From contig JANCIK010000005.1 of assembly GCA_028532985.1 (NCBI GenBank), positions 3,044,501 to 3,108,500 of the forward strand: DNA of 64,000 bases. Direction: 5' to 3'. The notes beneath the pieces are model-generated. The model did no database searches, was not told where the DNA came from, and saw only the letters and a program-made list of their open reading frames with translations. Below are positions 25,180-36,527 of this stretch, piece after piece (position 1 is the stretch's first letter; the number at the start of each line of letters is the position of its first letter). Both the position numbers and the translations under genes were made by a program. This stretch comes from Stropharia rugosoannulata (taxonomy: Eukaryota; Basidiomycota; Agaricomycetes; Agaricales; Strophariaceae).

Positions 25180-26586
25180 TTACATGCGTAACTTATAGTT
25201 GTGAATAGGGTTAATAATATGAAGTGTAGCACTCTTCCAGGAAAACCGCAATGTATCAAACCTCTCAAACTCTTTCCAACCCACCACAGCTTTTCTTGCA
25301 GAGTTATCCCAGCCCAACAGTCTCGGAATGGTACGTAGGCGCTCCAATGCTTCTGTTTCATCTTGTATCGCTTGCAGTAGAGCTCTGTGTATGTGAACAT
25401 TCTGTAATTCCACCCTTGGAATTCCAGCCAAAGATGCCCTACTAAAAAACGTAGTCGTGGTATCTGGTAGTAGGGACTGTTCCTTAGTCCTGTCCTGGAC
25501 TATGATCGCCTTCAGGCAGCAACCCGACCGGGTCAAGAAATTGTCCAAAATCTCGTATGAATCAGTGGAAGACGATGCGCACACTTCAGTCTCGAGAGTT
25601 TCGAGAGCCGGAAAAAGGAAGCTGTCAAAGAGAGAAAGAACATGACTGCCATCCAAGTGGAAATGTTTCAGAAGGGGAAGATGAAGTACGGTCCCATTGT
25701 AAAGAGGGGGTAGTCTGGGTCCAGTTACAGTTGTGAAGGTGATATCAGTGGCAGCGGTGCACTGGGACAAGTAGAACATAACGCTTGCTGGCGTGAGTTC
25801 GGCGTGAATGTAGATACTATGAAGTTGCCTCCACGGCAACTGCATGGAATCATGGGCTTCAAAGTACTCCGCATGCCATATGATGTGTCGTAGGTTCTTG
25901 AGCGAAGAAACCGCATCCATGATCTTGATATGCTGATCGGGGAGAGACCTTCCTCCAAAATTAATATCGAGTCGCTCAAGTAAAGGAAATTCGTGCTTTT
26001 GCTCATGATGCCGCAGGATCGATGTGAGTTCTTGGGTAAGGGCCGTGTCCACTTCAATGCTAAGTGCTTGCCAACGGTGAGCCTGAGTAGCGAACAATCT
26101 AAGTAAAGAGCATTGGTATACGGAGCCCTGGAAAGGATACTCGTCGTCAAGTTCAAGTTGAAGGCGAAGTGGGGCCGTTCCAGAAAGAGTCAACCAGTGA
26201 CTTATTTCAGGTCTTGTTGGAAGGTATTTATCACGGGGAAGGTAGGGCAAACGATGACCACCTAAACGAGACAAAGCATTAATAAAACGAAGGTTGCATG
26301 GATCCCGTAGCTTTCCCGAAAGTGTTTGCCAAAGAAAAGGAGTGTTAAGGGCGATAGACCGCCACGTTCTGCAGACCTGCAGCAGATTGAAAGGGGCACT
26401 GTTGGTGGTATATCCAACATGCAGGGTTGAATAACGGGAATGCTTTCTTTGAAATTCTCCGAATTCAGCCTTGACTCCAGAGAAAGCTAAGATCGACCGG
26501 GCAGCTGCAGTGCATATATGAAAAATTTCTGTTAGGAGTTCTACCGGGAAGTCGTTTATAGATATCGCATGCTGAATTTGCGTCAT
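25180..26586 (-). CDS. F-box-like protein
   Basis: A single exon encoding about 468 residues from the ATG at 26586 (MTQIQHAISINDFPVELL). The F-box-like N-terminus is clear: INDFPVELLTEIFHICTAA, then APFNLLQVCRTWRSIALNTP and FLWQTLSG, the pattern found in hundreds of paralogs per Agaricomycete genome. The rest holds weak leucine-rich repeats (FPLLERLDINFGG, LPWRQLHSIYIHAELTP, LPLLKHFHLDGSHV). The expected role is substrate recognition for an SCF E3 ligase through Skp1, but the targets are unknown. The open frame continues upstream to 26610 from a TTG; the ATG is preferred. Confidence 0.85.
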   Translation of the reverse strand: MTQIQHAISINDFPVELLTEIFHICTAAARSILAFSGVKAEFGEFQRKHSRYSTLHVGYTTNSAPFNLLQVCRTWRSIALNTPFLWQTLSGKLRDPCNLRFINALSRLGGHRLPYLPRDKYLPTRPEISHWLTLSGTAPLRLQLELDDEYPFQGSVYQCSLLRLFATQAHRWQALSIEVDTALTQELTSILRHHEQKHEFPLLERLDINFGGRSLPDQHIKIMDAVSSLKNLRHIIWHAEYFEAHDSMQLPWRQLHSIYIHAELTPASVMFYLSQCTAATDITFTTVTGPRLPPLYNGTVLHLPLLKHFHLDGSHVLSLFDSFLFPALETLETEVCASSSTDSYEILDNFLTRSGCCLKAIIVQDRTKEQSLLPDTTTTFFSRASLAGIPRVELQNVHIHRALLQAIQDETEALERLRTIPRLLGWDNSARKAVVGWKEFERFDTLRFSWKSATLHIINPIHNYKLRM

Positions 26587-28134
26587 TAGCCACCCGAAAC
26601 AAGGAAACAAAGTGGACCTACGGCCGTTTCAGTAGGACGTGTCGTAGGCGACAATGACTGGCGTTGGGGAACGATTTTATGCTTCCGAAGCCTATTACTC
26701 TTCTCAATAATGCTTCTTTTCCATCGTTTGGATGAACTTGCGACCATGATCTCTTGCGTCTGCTTTGGGCTGGATTTGCTCGGGAGAGGTATGCTTTTCA
26801 CCAAAACATTGTACGCTTTTGTACTGCTGCAAAATACTTTATTGTTTCGCCGTAGACATCCATAACCACAGTGGCATAAGTGAGTAGCATTTTTTCCAGA
26901 CACTCAACAATAGGATGCCTTGACGATGCTCTATACAGCATTTGGCATATGTCAGTTGCAATGAGAACAGAACAACAATTAAACAATAAGAGTCACCAAA
27001 GAGTCACCGTAGCTAACTCTCCCATTACTTGCCCATTACAGTGAGTAAGATCTGCGCCACTTTGACCCATTTTTTTAGTTACATGTAGGTATCCTCTAGA
27101 GTGTGATATTGGGAAGATGGAGGCTGACGTTCATGTTGAATAAGTACTTGTGGCCGCGACTCGGCAATTGGCGTAGTTAGTGGACGATTTCAAATTTCAA
27201 ACTCCGCGTCCCACTTTGGACAACGCGGCTTGGAACGCGGCGGGGAGGTGGTGGTGTCTCTGCTTGGTCTCTGCTTCATCCGAGCATCTTATGCGCTCAA
27301 CACTCAAGAAACATATTACAAACAGCGCCATGAAATTCACACCCTGAATCCGAATGCTCTTTGCTGATGGACAGAGGGGTCCTATTTTGCCTTTCTGATG
27401 CGACACACGGCCGTAGCACGGTCCGTCGGTCCCAACATGGTTCTCTCTTTGACCCGTACAGATTGGGGCTGTCTTCTGACCTGCTAAAGGGCACGCAAAT
27501 ACTGCTTAGGCTCATGCTATGAGTGGGGAAGAGAAGGGAAAAATATGGCCAGTAAAGTTAGTAGCAGACGAAATCCGAGATGATGTTGACTTACGAAAGT
27601 ATTCCAGTGACTCGTAGATTCCAAATATTCGTTTATTTTGCGAATTTGTCTTGTCGATTGACGCACACCGTCTAGGGTGCTCTGAAAAGTTTGTTCATTG
27701 AGATGAGAACATGATCCTCCGTAGAGTGTTTCATTCAAGACAAGGTTCGAATCGTACAAGTCGAAGATAAGCGCCTGCTGGAGTCCATATGTTTGAAATT
27801 ATCTGAAGATCATATCTATTACACATATAACACTGCACAGACACCATGCGAACCTACCCAGTTTTTTCTCGACCACGTGTGACTCTGGCTCACGAATACA
27901 TGTATCAAGAGATCAAGGCGCCCAGCTGCGCATGGGAGCCCTCGTCCATGTGTGGCTAGGCAAGGATTAGGTCAAGATTAGGTCAAATTCGGACACTGAT
28001 GATGATGAGGCGGAGTTCCGGAAGCCGGTTATCTGTTCCGTTTCCAGTCAACCTCTTGCTTGACCTTATCCATGAACATCCTATCAAAGCCAACTGCTGG
28101 TACGACGGTGGTGAGGCCCATAATACCTGCTACA
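26587..28134. other. 1.5-kb intergenic region
   Basis: Divergent promoter space between two F-box-like genes. A 105-codon minus frame (26586-26903) with basic residues abuts the F-box start and has no support of its own. No repeats seen. Confidence 0.4.
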
Positions 28135-29678
28135 ATGTCGTTCTCACTTCTTGGACCAGAGCTATGGAGAGACTATGAACCCCCTGCCAAGGACGTCCGA
28201 ACGGGTTGAAGGTTGCCTACAAGTACGCCTCATGTTGTGGATGTGAAGACAACATTCCTGACATTCTTCAGAGTACAGAGCTCTCAACCATTCAAGAGTT
28301 GCCTTTTGAAATACTCCGACATATATTTATCCTTTCTGTGACCCTTTCCCTACCACCCTCGTCGCCCACAGGTCCTCCTTCAAATGGGAGGCAGCGCTAT
28401 CGGCTTGCGCCTGCGCTCCTGAATGAACCCCTTTCATTTACCCATGTCTGTCGTTGGTGGAGGGCAGTGGCAATTGCCGTCCCCGAGCTATGGACCGCGG
28501 TCTCGGGCATGTATGATTGGACACGTAGGACGACACCTGGCATACTCCGTATCTGGCTCACACATGCGAGAGAAAGCACCAGCAAAACCCATCGTCTGAA
28601 TTTGCATCTTGCACACCCAGTGCCGACCCCACCCGACCCACTAGACGCGATGCGGCTGACGCGTGTCCTGCGTCTGTTTTGGGCGCATATCGCGCACGTG
28701 CGGTCCCTGCACCTTCGCCTTGAGAGCGGCATGCTACTCGAGCTCCGTTCACTTATAAATTCACTCAAGCACGATCCTGTCGCTCCGCAGCTCCAGCTGG
28801 AATCGGCTGATTTGACTTTCGCTCAAAACACGGGCGGCCGTGCGTCCGAGATCAACGCGCTCATAGCATTTTTAGGTCGTGCACGAAATTTGCGATCACT
28901 CAGGTGGGTCTATCTCCCTTCAGGACAGTCATACACCGGGATCCATATCGAGCGGCTCCCGTGGGAGACACTGGAGGAGGTAAGAATACGCTTCCCCATG
29001 TCGCTCAAGACCGCCCGGGCGTGCATTGCCCGTTGCTCTGCTGTCAAGATGCTTATGCTTGAAGCCGTCGGATGGGCAGCCGAAGAGGATGACGACGAAA
29101 GCGAGGACACGTTCGATTACCCTACATCTACGCTCACAGCTTCGCCCTCGTTACTCCCTCACCTCACCTCTCTCACACTGTACGCGCTTTCTGCGCAACA
29201 CCTGCTCACGGCGCATCTCATCCTCCCAGCTCTGCGTGTTCTGCACATCCGCTTGCTTCCCCCGCACGGGTATCGCTCTAGCGCAGGTGCAAGCGCGGGA
29301 CTCACTATCGCGAATCTCAAGGCCTTCCTCCTACGCTCTGGCGCGTCTTGTGAACTTGAAGAGCTCGTCCTCCGACACCCAACCGAGATGTTGCTTGACG
29401 CAGACATCAGAGCGTTATTTGCCCTACCTGGAGTGGGGAGGCTCTCTGTACTTGATTTATGTTACCATGGTATACAAGCTTGCTTTTCTGAATTTTATGC
29501 ATCTGGGGGGGCCGAAGAACTCGCGTCGCTGGGCGTGCGCAAGGTTATGGCATGGGATTGCGGTTCTGGGGCGGCTATGGGGCGAGGCGTATACCAGCCA
29601 TGGGAAGGGCATATCGGATGGAAAGAGCATTTCGATCGGGATGAGGTTGTCAGCGAGGTGTTCGACTTCAGGGACTGA
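28135..29678 (+). CDS. F-box-like protein
   Basis: The long frame (from 28206) has no ATG before its F-box. An upstream ATG at 28135 (MSFSLLGPELWRDYEPPAKD) joins in phase 0 if an intron runs from the GTCCGA donor to CTTCAG at about 28270. That makes a protein of about 490 residues. The F-box-like block reads TIQELPFEILRHIFILSVTL, then LSFTHVCRWWRAVAIAVPEL and WTAVSG. Leucine-rich stretches follow (HVRSLHLRLESGML, LPHLTSLTLYALS, LEELVLRHPTEML), with an acidic insert (EEDDDESEDTFD). Codon use is more GC-rich than in the neighbouring F-box genes. Probable SCF substrate receptor; target unknown. Confidence 0.8.
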
Positions 29679-29924
29679 ATCAGAATACATCTTACATACT
29701 TACAGCATTATGTTACTGTTCAATAGTTAATAATACTTATATCCATTAATTTGTACAGGTTGATACCCATGACGTACGAAGCGAGTTCAGTCTGCAGGCT
29801 AGCGAAGATGGGTATGTATTGTCACAGTAGCAGGACAGATATACATAAACAAAAAACGTTGCTTCCAAATGACATTCTTCATATACGTACAACATGATGA
29901 CTTATGTATGATACAATAGGCAAC

Positions 29925-31657
29925 TCAGCCTTCTTTTACAACTTCCCTGACACTCTCCGCGAAGATTGCGCAACCCTGCTTCATCTCCTCCTTGCTGACG
30001 TTCAGCGGAGGTATAAACCGAATCACCTCATAAACACTGGTCGTAAGTATCAACATGCCTTTATCAATGCATTTGCGTGCCACACGCGCCGCCATGTTTT
30101 CTGGATGGCTCGCATCGCTACCCTTAGCAGACGGGCGGTGGGAAAGGGCCGGAGGAAGAGATGCGGCGGAATGTGTTGAAAAATGATGCTCGGATGTCTT
30201 AGGCGTTGCAAATTCAACGCCGACCATGAGACCCCGCCCACGGACGTCCACGATGTGCGGGTTCAGAGCGGGATCGTACTTCAACCCATTGAGGGCAGAG
30301 AAAAGTTCATTAGACCTGGAAGAAATAGAGATCGTGATCAGCTATAAAAAATAAAGTCACAGTGGACCAGAGACAAACCTTACGCGAACATTGTCAAGAA
30401 TATTTTCCTCCTGCATAACCTTGTTCACCGCAACTGCTGCAGCACAGGCAACAGCATTACCAGCATACGTTCCGCCCTATGCAAGCGAATCGGTTAGATC
30501 TATTTATAGAACAATCTGAAGGTGGCTTACCATAGACCCGGGGGTCAGTGTATCTGTGAGCTCACGTCGGCTGACGATACCGCTAATCGGAAACCCGTTA
30601 CCCAGCCCCTGATGCGCCACCTAAGCTCTATTGTCTGCAGCATGACAAGACAATACCCACCTTTGCCATGACCATAATATCCGGCCGGACCCCACTCTCG
30701 CTGACTGCGAAGTAGGATCCCGTGCGGCCGAAGCCACTCTGAACCTCGTCAACAATGAGCAGAATGTCATGCTCATCACAGATTTTGCGCAGGCCTTGGA
30801 GGAATTCAGGGGGCGCAGGGACATATCCACCCTCGCCCAGAACCGGCTCAACGATGATGGCCGCAGTGTCTTTTGGTGACGTTTGTTGAGAGAGTAGAAG
30901 CTCCAGCTGGTAGAGGGAGTGTGCAGTTAGGACGCTCGTTGGGGTGTCAAGTGGGAAGTTGGATTGATGCCAGTACGGATAGGGAATCGAGAAAACACCT
31001 GGCTACTCCACACTGTAAGCCGGAAGTTCCCAGAAACGATTATACACACCATGAGTGGATGGACACCCGCCGAGTAAATCGTCTTGCTTTTTGTCACCGC
31101 CATTGCGCCAAACGTCCGTCCGTGGTATGCGCCTGCCCATAGTCGAGCTTAGTACACGAAAACATTGACCTTGAAAGACAAACCTTGCATGCAAATTATG
31201 TTCTGCTTCTTCGTGAACCACCTCGCCATTTTGATAGCTCCCTCTACTGCTTCAGAGCCAGAGTTCCAGAAGAAGAACGAGTCGAGCGACGGGTCTGGCA
31301 TGACAGGCAGCAGGCGCTCAATGAGTCTGAGGTAGGGCTCGTGTAGTGCTATACTGCACTGGGAGTGTACCAGTTGCATGCATTGATCAGCGGCGGCTTT
31401 GCTCACAATGGGATGGGCATGTCCTGTATCCACAGTTAGTTCGATATTCAAGACGGCAAATCTGTATCTGAATGAATACCGAGGTTGGTCACACCAATGC
31501 CACAAGTAAAGTCCAGGAGCTTGCGGCCGTCGTCGTACGTGACGTATGTTCCCTCGCCTTTCATCATGATCCCCTGCGTGATTCGACCAACGCCCTTGTT
31601 GACATGCTTCACCCCGAAGTCGTGCAGATCCTCAGGAGGGTTGGAGTTGGTGCTCAA
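29925..31657 (-). CDS. Class III PLP aminotransferase (4-aminobutyrate aminotransferase-like)
   Basis: Transfers an omega-amino group (GABA or a similar omega-amino acid) to 2-oxoglutarate. Start ATG at 31657 ([19 protein letters not shown]). Motifs in order: [15 protein letters not shown] across an intron, [20 protein letters not shown] (PLP-phosphate region), [46 protein letters not shown] (PLP-ring Asp) and [13 protein letters not shown], which contains the Schiff-base Lys. That last motif forms only if the intron ends at CATCAG, which fixes the acceptor. [17 protein letters not shown] and [12 protein letters not shown] follow. At least five introns. A Ser/His/Pro-rich insert ([17 protein letters not shown]) in the small domain is unusual. 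The substrate could be GABA or another omega-amino compound; no neighbour helps decide. Confidence 0.9.
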
Positions 31658-32642
31658 TGCCCGAATGCAGCTCGGACGACATGAGATTCTTTAATAGATA
31701 AGTCAGTGAGCAAAACAAATGATATAAGACATAACAATGCATACAGTCTTCCAGCTGCGCTGAAGCGGCCTGCACTGACGAAGCGGCCTCTGAGCATACT
31801 ACAAGATGACGGTACACAACAATGTGTGGGGTACTATGATGGCATGATATAATAAGTACAGACAGGGGGTGAGAAAGCACGGAGTTTGCGGCGCTGATTG
31901 GATGGTCTCAACGAACTGGAGTTTACATGTACATTTGGTTTACATCCTCATACATACTAGGAGAAGCTGTAGTAAAGTTACCCTTTGTACTGTAACTCAG
32001 GGCAATAAATACAAGCTATGCGCTATGCCAGAATAGCGTGCATTGGAACCCCACCGCCATCCATCGCGATTCCCTGTCATATAACCAATTGTATCGTGTA
32101 GCCCTCAAGGAAATTCGCTCAACTAATATTGCCACATAATATGTTTCGAAATTAATGCAAGTGCCTCCTTCCATCGAGGTTCTGTTGCAGTGTAACTTAC
32201 TAACAACTAACAAGTAATGTAGCTCAAGATGCGTCAATTCTTTGTGGGTAAGCAAAACCTCAATGACCATTTGGAGTACGTTCCAGCCGAAAGCATGGTT
32301 CAGATCAGAGAGTTGGTGAGCACAAAACAGTGCCACACAGCGAAGGTTCGAGGCTTGAAACATATAACAGCAACAGGTGCATCTACGCACTGTTCCCGAG
32401 TACTGTCCTGACCGAATGGTGCCGGTGGATTGCAGTTAGCTCAAAACAAGCATTGCCGCGCTCAGATGCATACCGTCATTGGTTGTCAACACCTTAACGG
32501 TTTACACACCGTGTTGGATGCATTCTACATGAATCAGCCAGTGGAAGAACATTTACTCGTCACGCTCGCCAAACTTTCACCCAAGGAAACAAACGCAATG
32601 ACATCAAACTACTCTGCACAAATTTTAACTACATGAAATCCA
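31658..32642. other. Intergenic region, no gene supported
   Basis: Between the promoter of the aminotransferase and the 3' end of the repeat-peptide gene. A 124-codon minus frame (32016-32390) shows nothing recognisable. Confidence 0.4.
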
Positions 32643-34020
32643 TTAGAGATTCAAATTACGGAAATCATAGGCACGGCGCTGATAAGAGTGTTGCTCCTCT
32701 TCCTGATGGGGCTGTTCGTGGTGCTCCTGTGTTTCATGGTGCGGGTGTTCTGCGGCTTTGGCTTTGTGCGAATTAAGCATACTTATAAAAGAGAGTAAGT
32801 AACCATGTCCAAAATTATCGTTAAAGATAAATTGAAGCACTTACCCAGCACCGATAGCACCTGCAGCACCGGCACCAAAGAAAGCCAAAAGCTTGGATAT
32901 GGGCTCTCTCGCCTCCCTGAACATATTCATTAACATAGACCATGACGAAACTTAACTGCTCGACCTACAAATCGGTAATGTCTTCATCGAAAGAACGGCG
33001 AGCGGGCTGTTCTGCGTCTGTGGCGTGGTGCGAGTTATACACACTGAGGAAAGTAAGCTACCATGTTCAAATTCAAGAATAAATTGAACTACTTACCCAG
33101 CACCGATAGCACCTGCAGTACCGGCACCAAGGAAAGCCAACACTTTGGACATGGGCTCTCTCGCCTCCCTAAACAGTCATTAGTATTTATCATAACAAAA
33201 CTTGGCCGCTCGACCTACAAATCGGTAATGTCTTCATCGAAAGAACGGCGAGTGGGTTGTTCTGCGTCTTTGGCTTTGTGCGAATTATAGACACTTGGAA
33301 TGATAGTAAGCACAATGATGTGCAAATGAAAGGATAAACGCCTACCCAGCGCCAATAGCACCTGCAGTACCGGCACCAAGGAAAGCCAAGATTTTGGACA
33401 TGGGCTCTCTTGCCTCCCTAAACATATTCATCAATACTAATTAGAATGAAGTTTAACTACTCGACCTACAAATCGGTAATGTCTTCATCGAAAGAACGGC
33501 GAGTGGGTTGTTCTGCGTCTTTGGCTTTGTGCGAATTATAGACACTTGTAATGATAGTAAGCACAATGATGTACAAGTGAAAGGACAAATCAAAACGCTT
33601 ACCCAGCGCCAATAGCACCCACAGTACCGGCACCAAGGAAAGCCAAGATCTTGGACATGGGCTCTCTTGCCTCCCTAAACGTATCTATTAGTAATGCTTA
33701 TAATGAAGCTTAACTACTTGACCTACAAATCGGTAATGTCTTCATCGAATGAACGGCTGGCGAAAGTGGCCTCTGGACCGTTCAATGGCTCTCGAGCCTC
33801 TCTTTATTATACCCGTCAGTACTTATAAGAACGTATAGCAGCTGCACCACTCACAAATCGTTACTATCTTCCCTCGCCTCACTTGAAATTTTGTTAGCAG
33901 ACAGAAATCATGCTACATTCCGCCCTAGACTCACAAGCGACTCGGAGTAGGAAGTGCGAAACCAGTGTTCGCGAGGGTCGTGGCAGCCAAAACGAAAGAA
34001 AAGAGAGTAGCAGGCAACAT
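32643..34020 (-). CDS. Secreted tandem-repeat peptide precursor with Kex2-type sites
   Basis: Eleven exons: 33935-34020, 33855-33881, 33727-33801, 33603-33674, 33470-33544, 33346-33417, 33219-33293, 33097-33168, 32969-33043, 32845-32916 and 32643-32781. They total 840 nt and encode 279 residues. All ten introns are phase 2. Exon 1 encodes a signal peptide (MLPATLFSFVLAATTLANTG, cleavage probably after GFA). Two short units follow (EAREDSND; EAREPLNG to SFDEDITD). Then come four near-identical units starting LEAREPMSKILAFLGAG, each with a Gly/Ala hydrophobic stretch (AFLGAGTAGAIGAG) and VYNSHKAKDAEQP. Arg-Arg pairs at residues 102-103, 151-152, 200-201 and 269-270 are Kex2-like sites that would free 47-residue peptides (SFDEDITD to AEQPT). 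The last unit ends in a His/Glu-rich tail. The family and activity are unknown. No methyltransferase, DUF3328 or other RiPP enzyme is nearby. Confidence 0.82.
32845..33801 (-). repeat. Tandem duplication of an exon-intron-exon-intron module
   Basis: A module of about 250 bp (spacings 250, 251 and 257 bp between successive copies of the SFDEDITD-coding segment) is repeated. Each contains a 72-nt exon, an intron of about 50-65 nt, a 75-nt exon and an intron of about 50 nt. Introns are conserved as well as exons, which points to recent unequal exchange. Confidence 0.9.
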
Positions 34021-35851
34021 ATTTGATTATGGGATAAGTGTTTGGATGATTTTTTGGGCGGGTTGTTTGTTCTTCGGCGTTCAACGCTACTGTAAGAATG
34101 GGAGGATGAGACCAGCTAAAGAGAATGGATACACATCGTCCGTGTTTTATATGTGGGCACATGTCGGCAGGACATCGCGGACACAGATCTACCCACGCAC
34201 TAGAGCCTACCCCTTAAAGTTGTAGATGAAACCCGAGCTGCTGAGCGTCAGATCATTATCAGTTAACAACGTACAAACAACGTAAGTATTTTGATCAAGA
34301 ATAGGTACTACTAAAGTATGTAGTACTTATAACCTGCTACTGGGGAGCAGCATGTAGCGCAAATGTAGACAGTTCTTAGTACGTACATACATAGCATTTA
34401 GTAGGCGCAGATATGGATGCACCGGTGCAGAGTGCGATTGAGCGCCTGTCGCAGAATGTATTAATCGGGCATCGCCGCCGAGCGAACTAATAAATTCCCA
34501 AGCCCCCCAAAGCAGTGAATTGTTACCGAGGTTATAACAAATGTTTTACTAAGCCTAGCTGCATATTAATGGTAATTCCGATTCCTCAATACCGCATACG
34601 TCTTGACAAGGATTGACACTGAATGTGACCTGTCACTGATTGTTTCGTATGTCAAGTATGTAGAAGACACACAGGGTGAAACGTAGGACATGCATAGAAG
34701 AAATTATGCGACACAGATACATAACAACCGGCTCAGTCGAGTATCGGTGAGTATTCTTTCTATGTATGTAGTAAAGTCAGAATACTGCTTACGTCCCCTC
34801 TCTACTGATAGTCATATTGCAAACAGGCCTGTTTGAACTACTTGCTTCGGCGCAGCTGACATGCAAACGTTTTGAACGCAATGCTGCTTACATGTTACAT
34901 GATTTAAATTGTACAAACATACATATTGTTTGCTAATTTTTATTTTTGGCCTGTTGAGAGTTTCCTGAGTTCTGCGTCCCTTATCGTCATTTGAGAAACT
35001 CCGAGCCATCATTTCAGTCCAATTTTGATGCCGGGAGATCTTCAGACTCGCCGCCTCTCACCGCCTCAGCCTTCGCGCATCAGCGTAGATCAGCGTTGAA
35101 TCAGAGTGCCAATCACGCGATGATTTTCCTTCATATCCATCTCTAAGCTCTTGAAATTACTTACATACATATGTAGCATGTAGGCGCTTGAACTACGGAA
35201 ACGTTACAAGCGCTGCTGCCTTGGTTTGAAATAACAGTCAGCGACTAGACTTGACCGTACTACACAATAAACATTGACTAGCTTCAACGCAACTCAAATT
35301 TATATTTCCGTGCCATACCGTTCCTACGCTGGACTTTCGCAATGGCAAGTTGGTTGCAAGGCAGAATTTCGAGAAATCTAGCCAGATTACTACATATATG
35401 AGATATACTATATACCCTAATATACCTGATATCAGTGATAACAGTAATATGTAGGCTCAAATCAAGTGATGGATCGGCGTCGGCAGGCGACCAAGTACGT
35501 AGTCAAGAGGTATGAATAAAATCGTGATCAGTGATTGATCAGGATTTATACATGTATGCACCTAATGATAAATTATAACCTATTATAACTGTTGTCAGTA
35601 CTTCTGCATTCTACTCTATATATAAGCTGCCACCCACCAGGGGTTACCGGTTATAATTAGAATGTGCATAACTTACTACCACGCTCTTCAATCTCGTGAA
35701 TGTAATCGCATTGATCATGTGTCGTTTCACATGCATGCATTATTGTGCGTCCAAATCCCAGTAGCCTAGGGCCTTTCCAAGCCTTTCCACTGAATAGTTA
35801 ACTACTGGTTTCGCCATTTCTCTGCCTTCGACGATTATTGCCTCTCAATCT
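34021..35851. other. 1.8-kb intergenic region
   Basis: The first part is the promoter and 5' UTR of the repeat-peptide gene (ACTTATCCCATAATC-type leader just before the ATG). The rest is AT-rich with short TATA-like runs near 35390-35420 and 35610. No gene supported. Confidence 0.4.
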
Positions 35852-36527
35852 ATGTTTGAAACCCCGCGCCTTCGCCTGCGTAGATATCAGTCTTCCGATG
35901 AGGAGTTTTTCGTCAATCTATTCAATGACTACGACATTTTACTGAATACAACAACGACCTACGTTACACCACTAACACGGGAAAGCGTCGTAAAGATTAT
36001 CAGCCAATTGTGCAAAACAACACTGTTTGTAGTCGCTGAATCGAAAGAAACGGGCGTCCCAATAGGATTTTGCCACGTGGCGATACTGGTACCGCTGAAC
36101 CAGGATGGAGAATTAGGAATAGCGGTTGGAAAGGAATGGCAGGGGACGGGGTTTGGGACAGAAATCATAACGTGGACTATATCCTATTCATTCAAGTCCC
36201 TTGGACTTCGCAGGCTATCTCTGTCGGTTTTTGCCTCAAACCTTGGTGCTGTTGCCCTTTATGAACATGTGTATGTGTGTCTATGTTTTTACAATTTTAA
36301 GATAATAATGATTTATATGACACAGTGGATTCAAACATGAAGGTCGGAAGCGTGAAGCAATGTGGAAGGAAGGAAAATGGGTCGACTTCCTATACATGGG
36401 TCTGCTTGCAAAAGAGTATTATGCTACTGCAGACTCTTCCTCTGGTACCGTTCTGCCCGTGCCGCTTATTACTACACCGTTAGATACACAAGAGTCGGAA
36501 ATATCCGAATGGATTGTCCTGTCTTAG
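35852..36527 (+). CDS. GNAT-family N-acetyltransferase (RimJ/RimL type)
   Basis: Transfers an acetyl group from acetyl-CoA to an amine; the substrate is unknown. Two exons (35852-36270, 36326-36527) join across a phase 2 intron with a GTATGT donor, giving about 206 residues. The start MFETPRLRLRRYQSSDEEFF is the standard opening of Acetyltransf_3 proteins. ELGIAVGKEWQGTGFGTEII is the acetyl-CoA-binding motif A, with QGTGFGTE fitting Q/R-x-x-G-x-G/A. LGLRRLSLSVFASNLGAVALYEHV runs over the intron into GFKHEGRKREAMWKEGKWVD, the typical 'N-x-x-A-x-x-x-Y-E-k-x-G-F' end of the domain. The C-terminal about 35 residues are an extra tail. Confidence 0.9.

Noticed and set aside
32845..33801. CRISPR-like array or a row of independent 44-residue ORFs
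   Set aside because: The repeats are coding exons with spaced introns, the spacers are not unique, and the organism is a fungus. Independent ORFs would lack a common signal peptide, and copies differ in having an ATG (ATA or CTG replaces it in some), while splicing gives one continuous frame.
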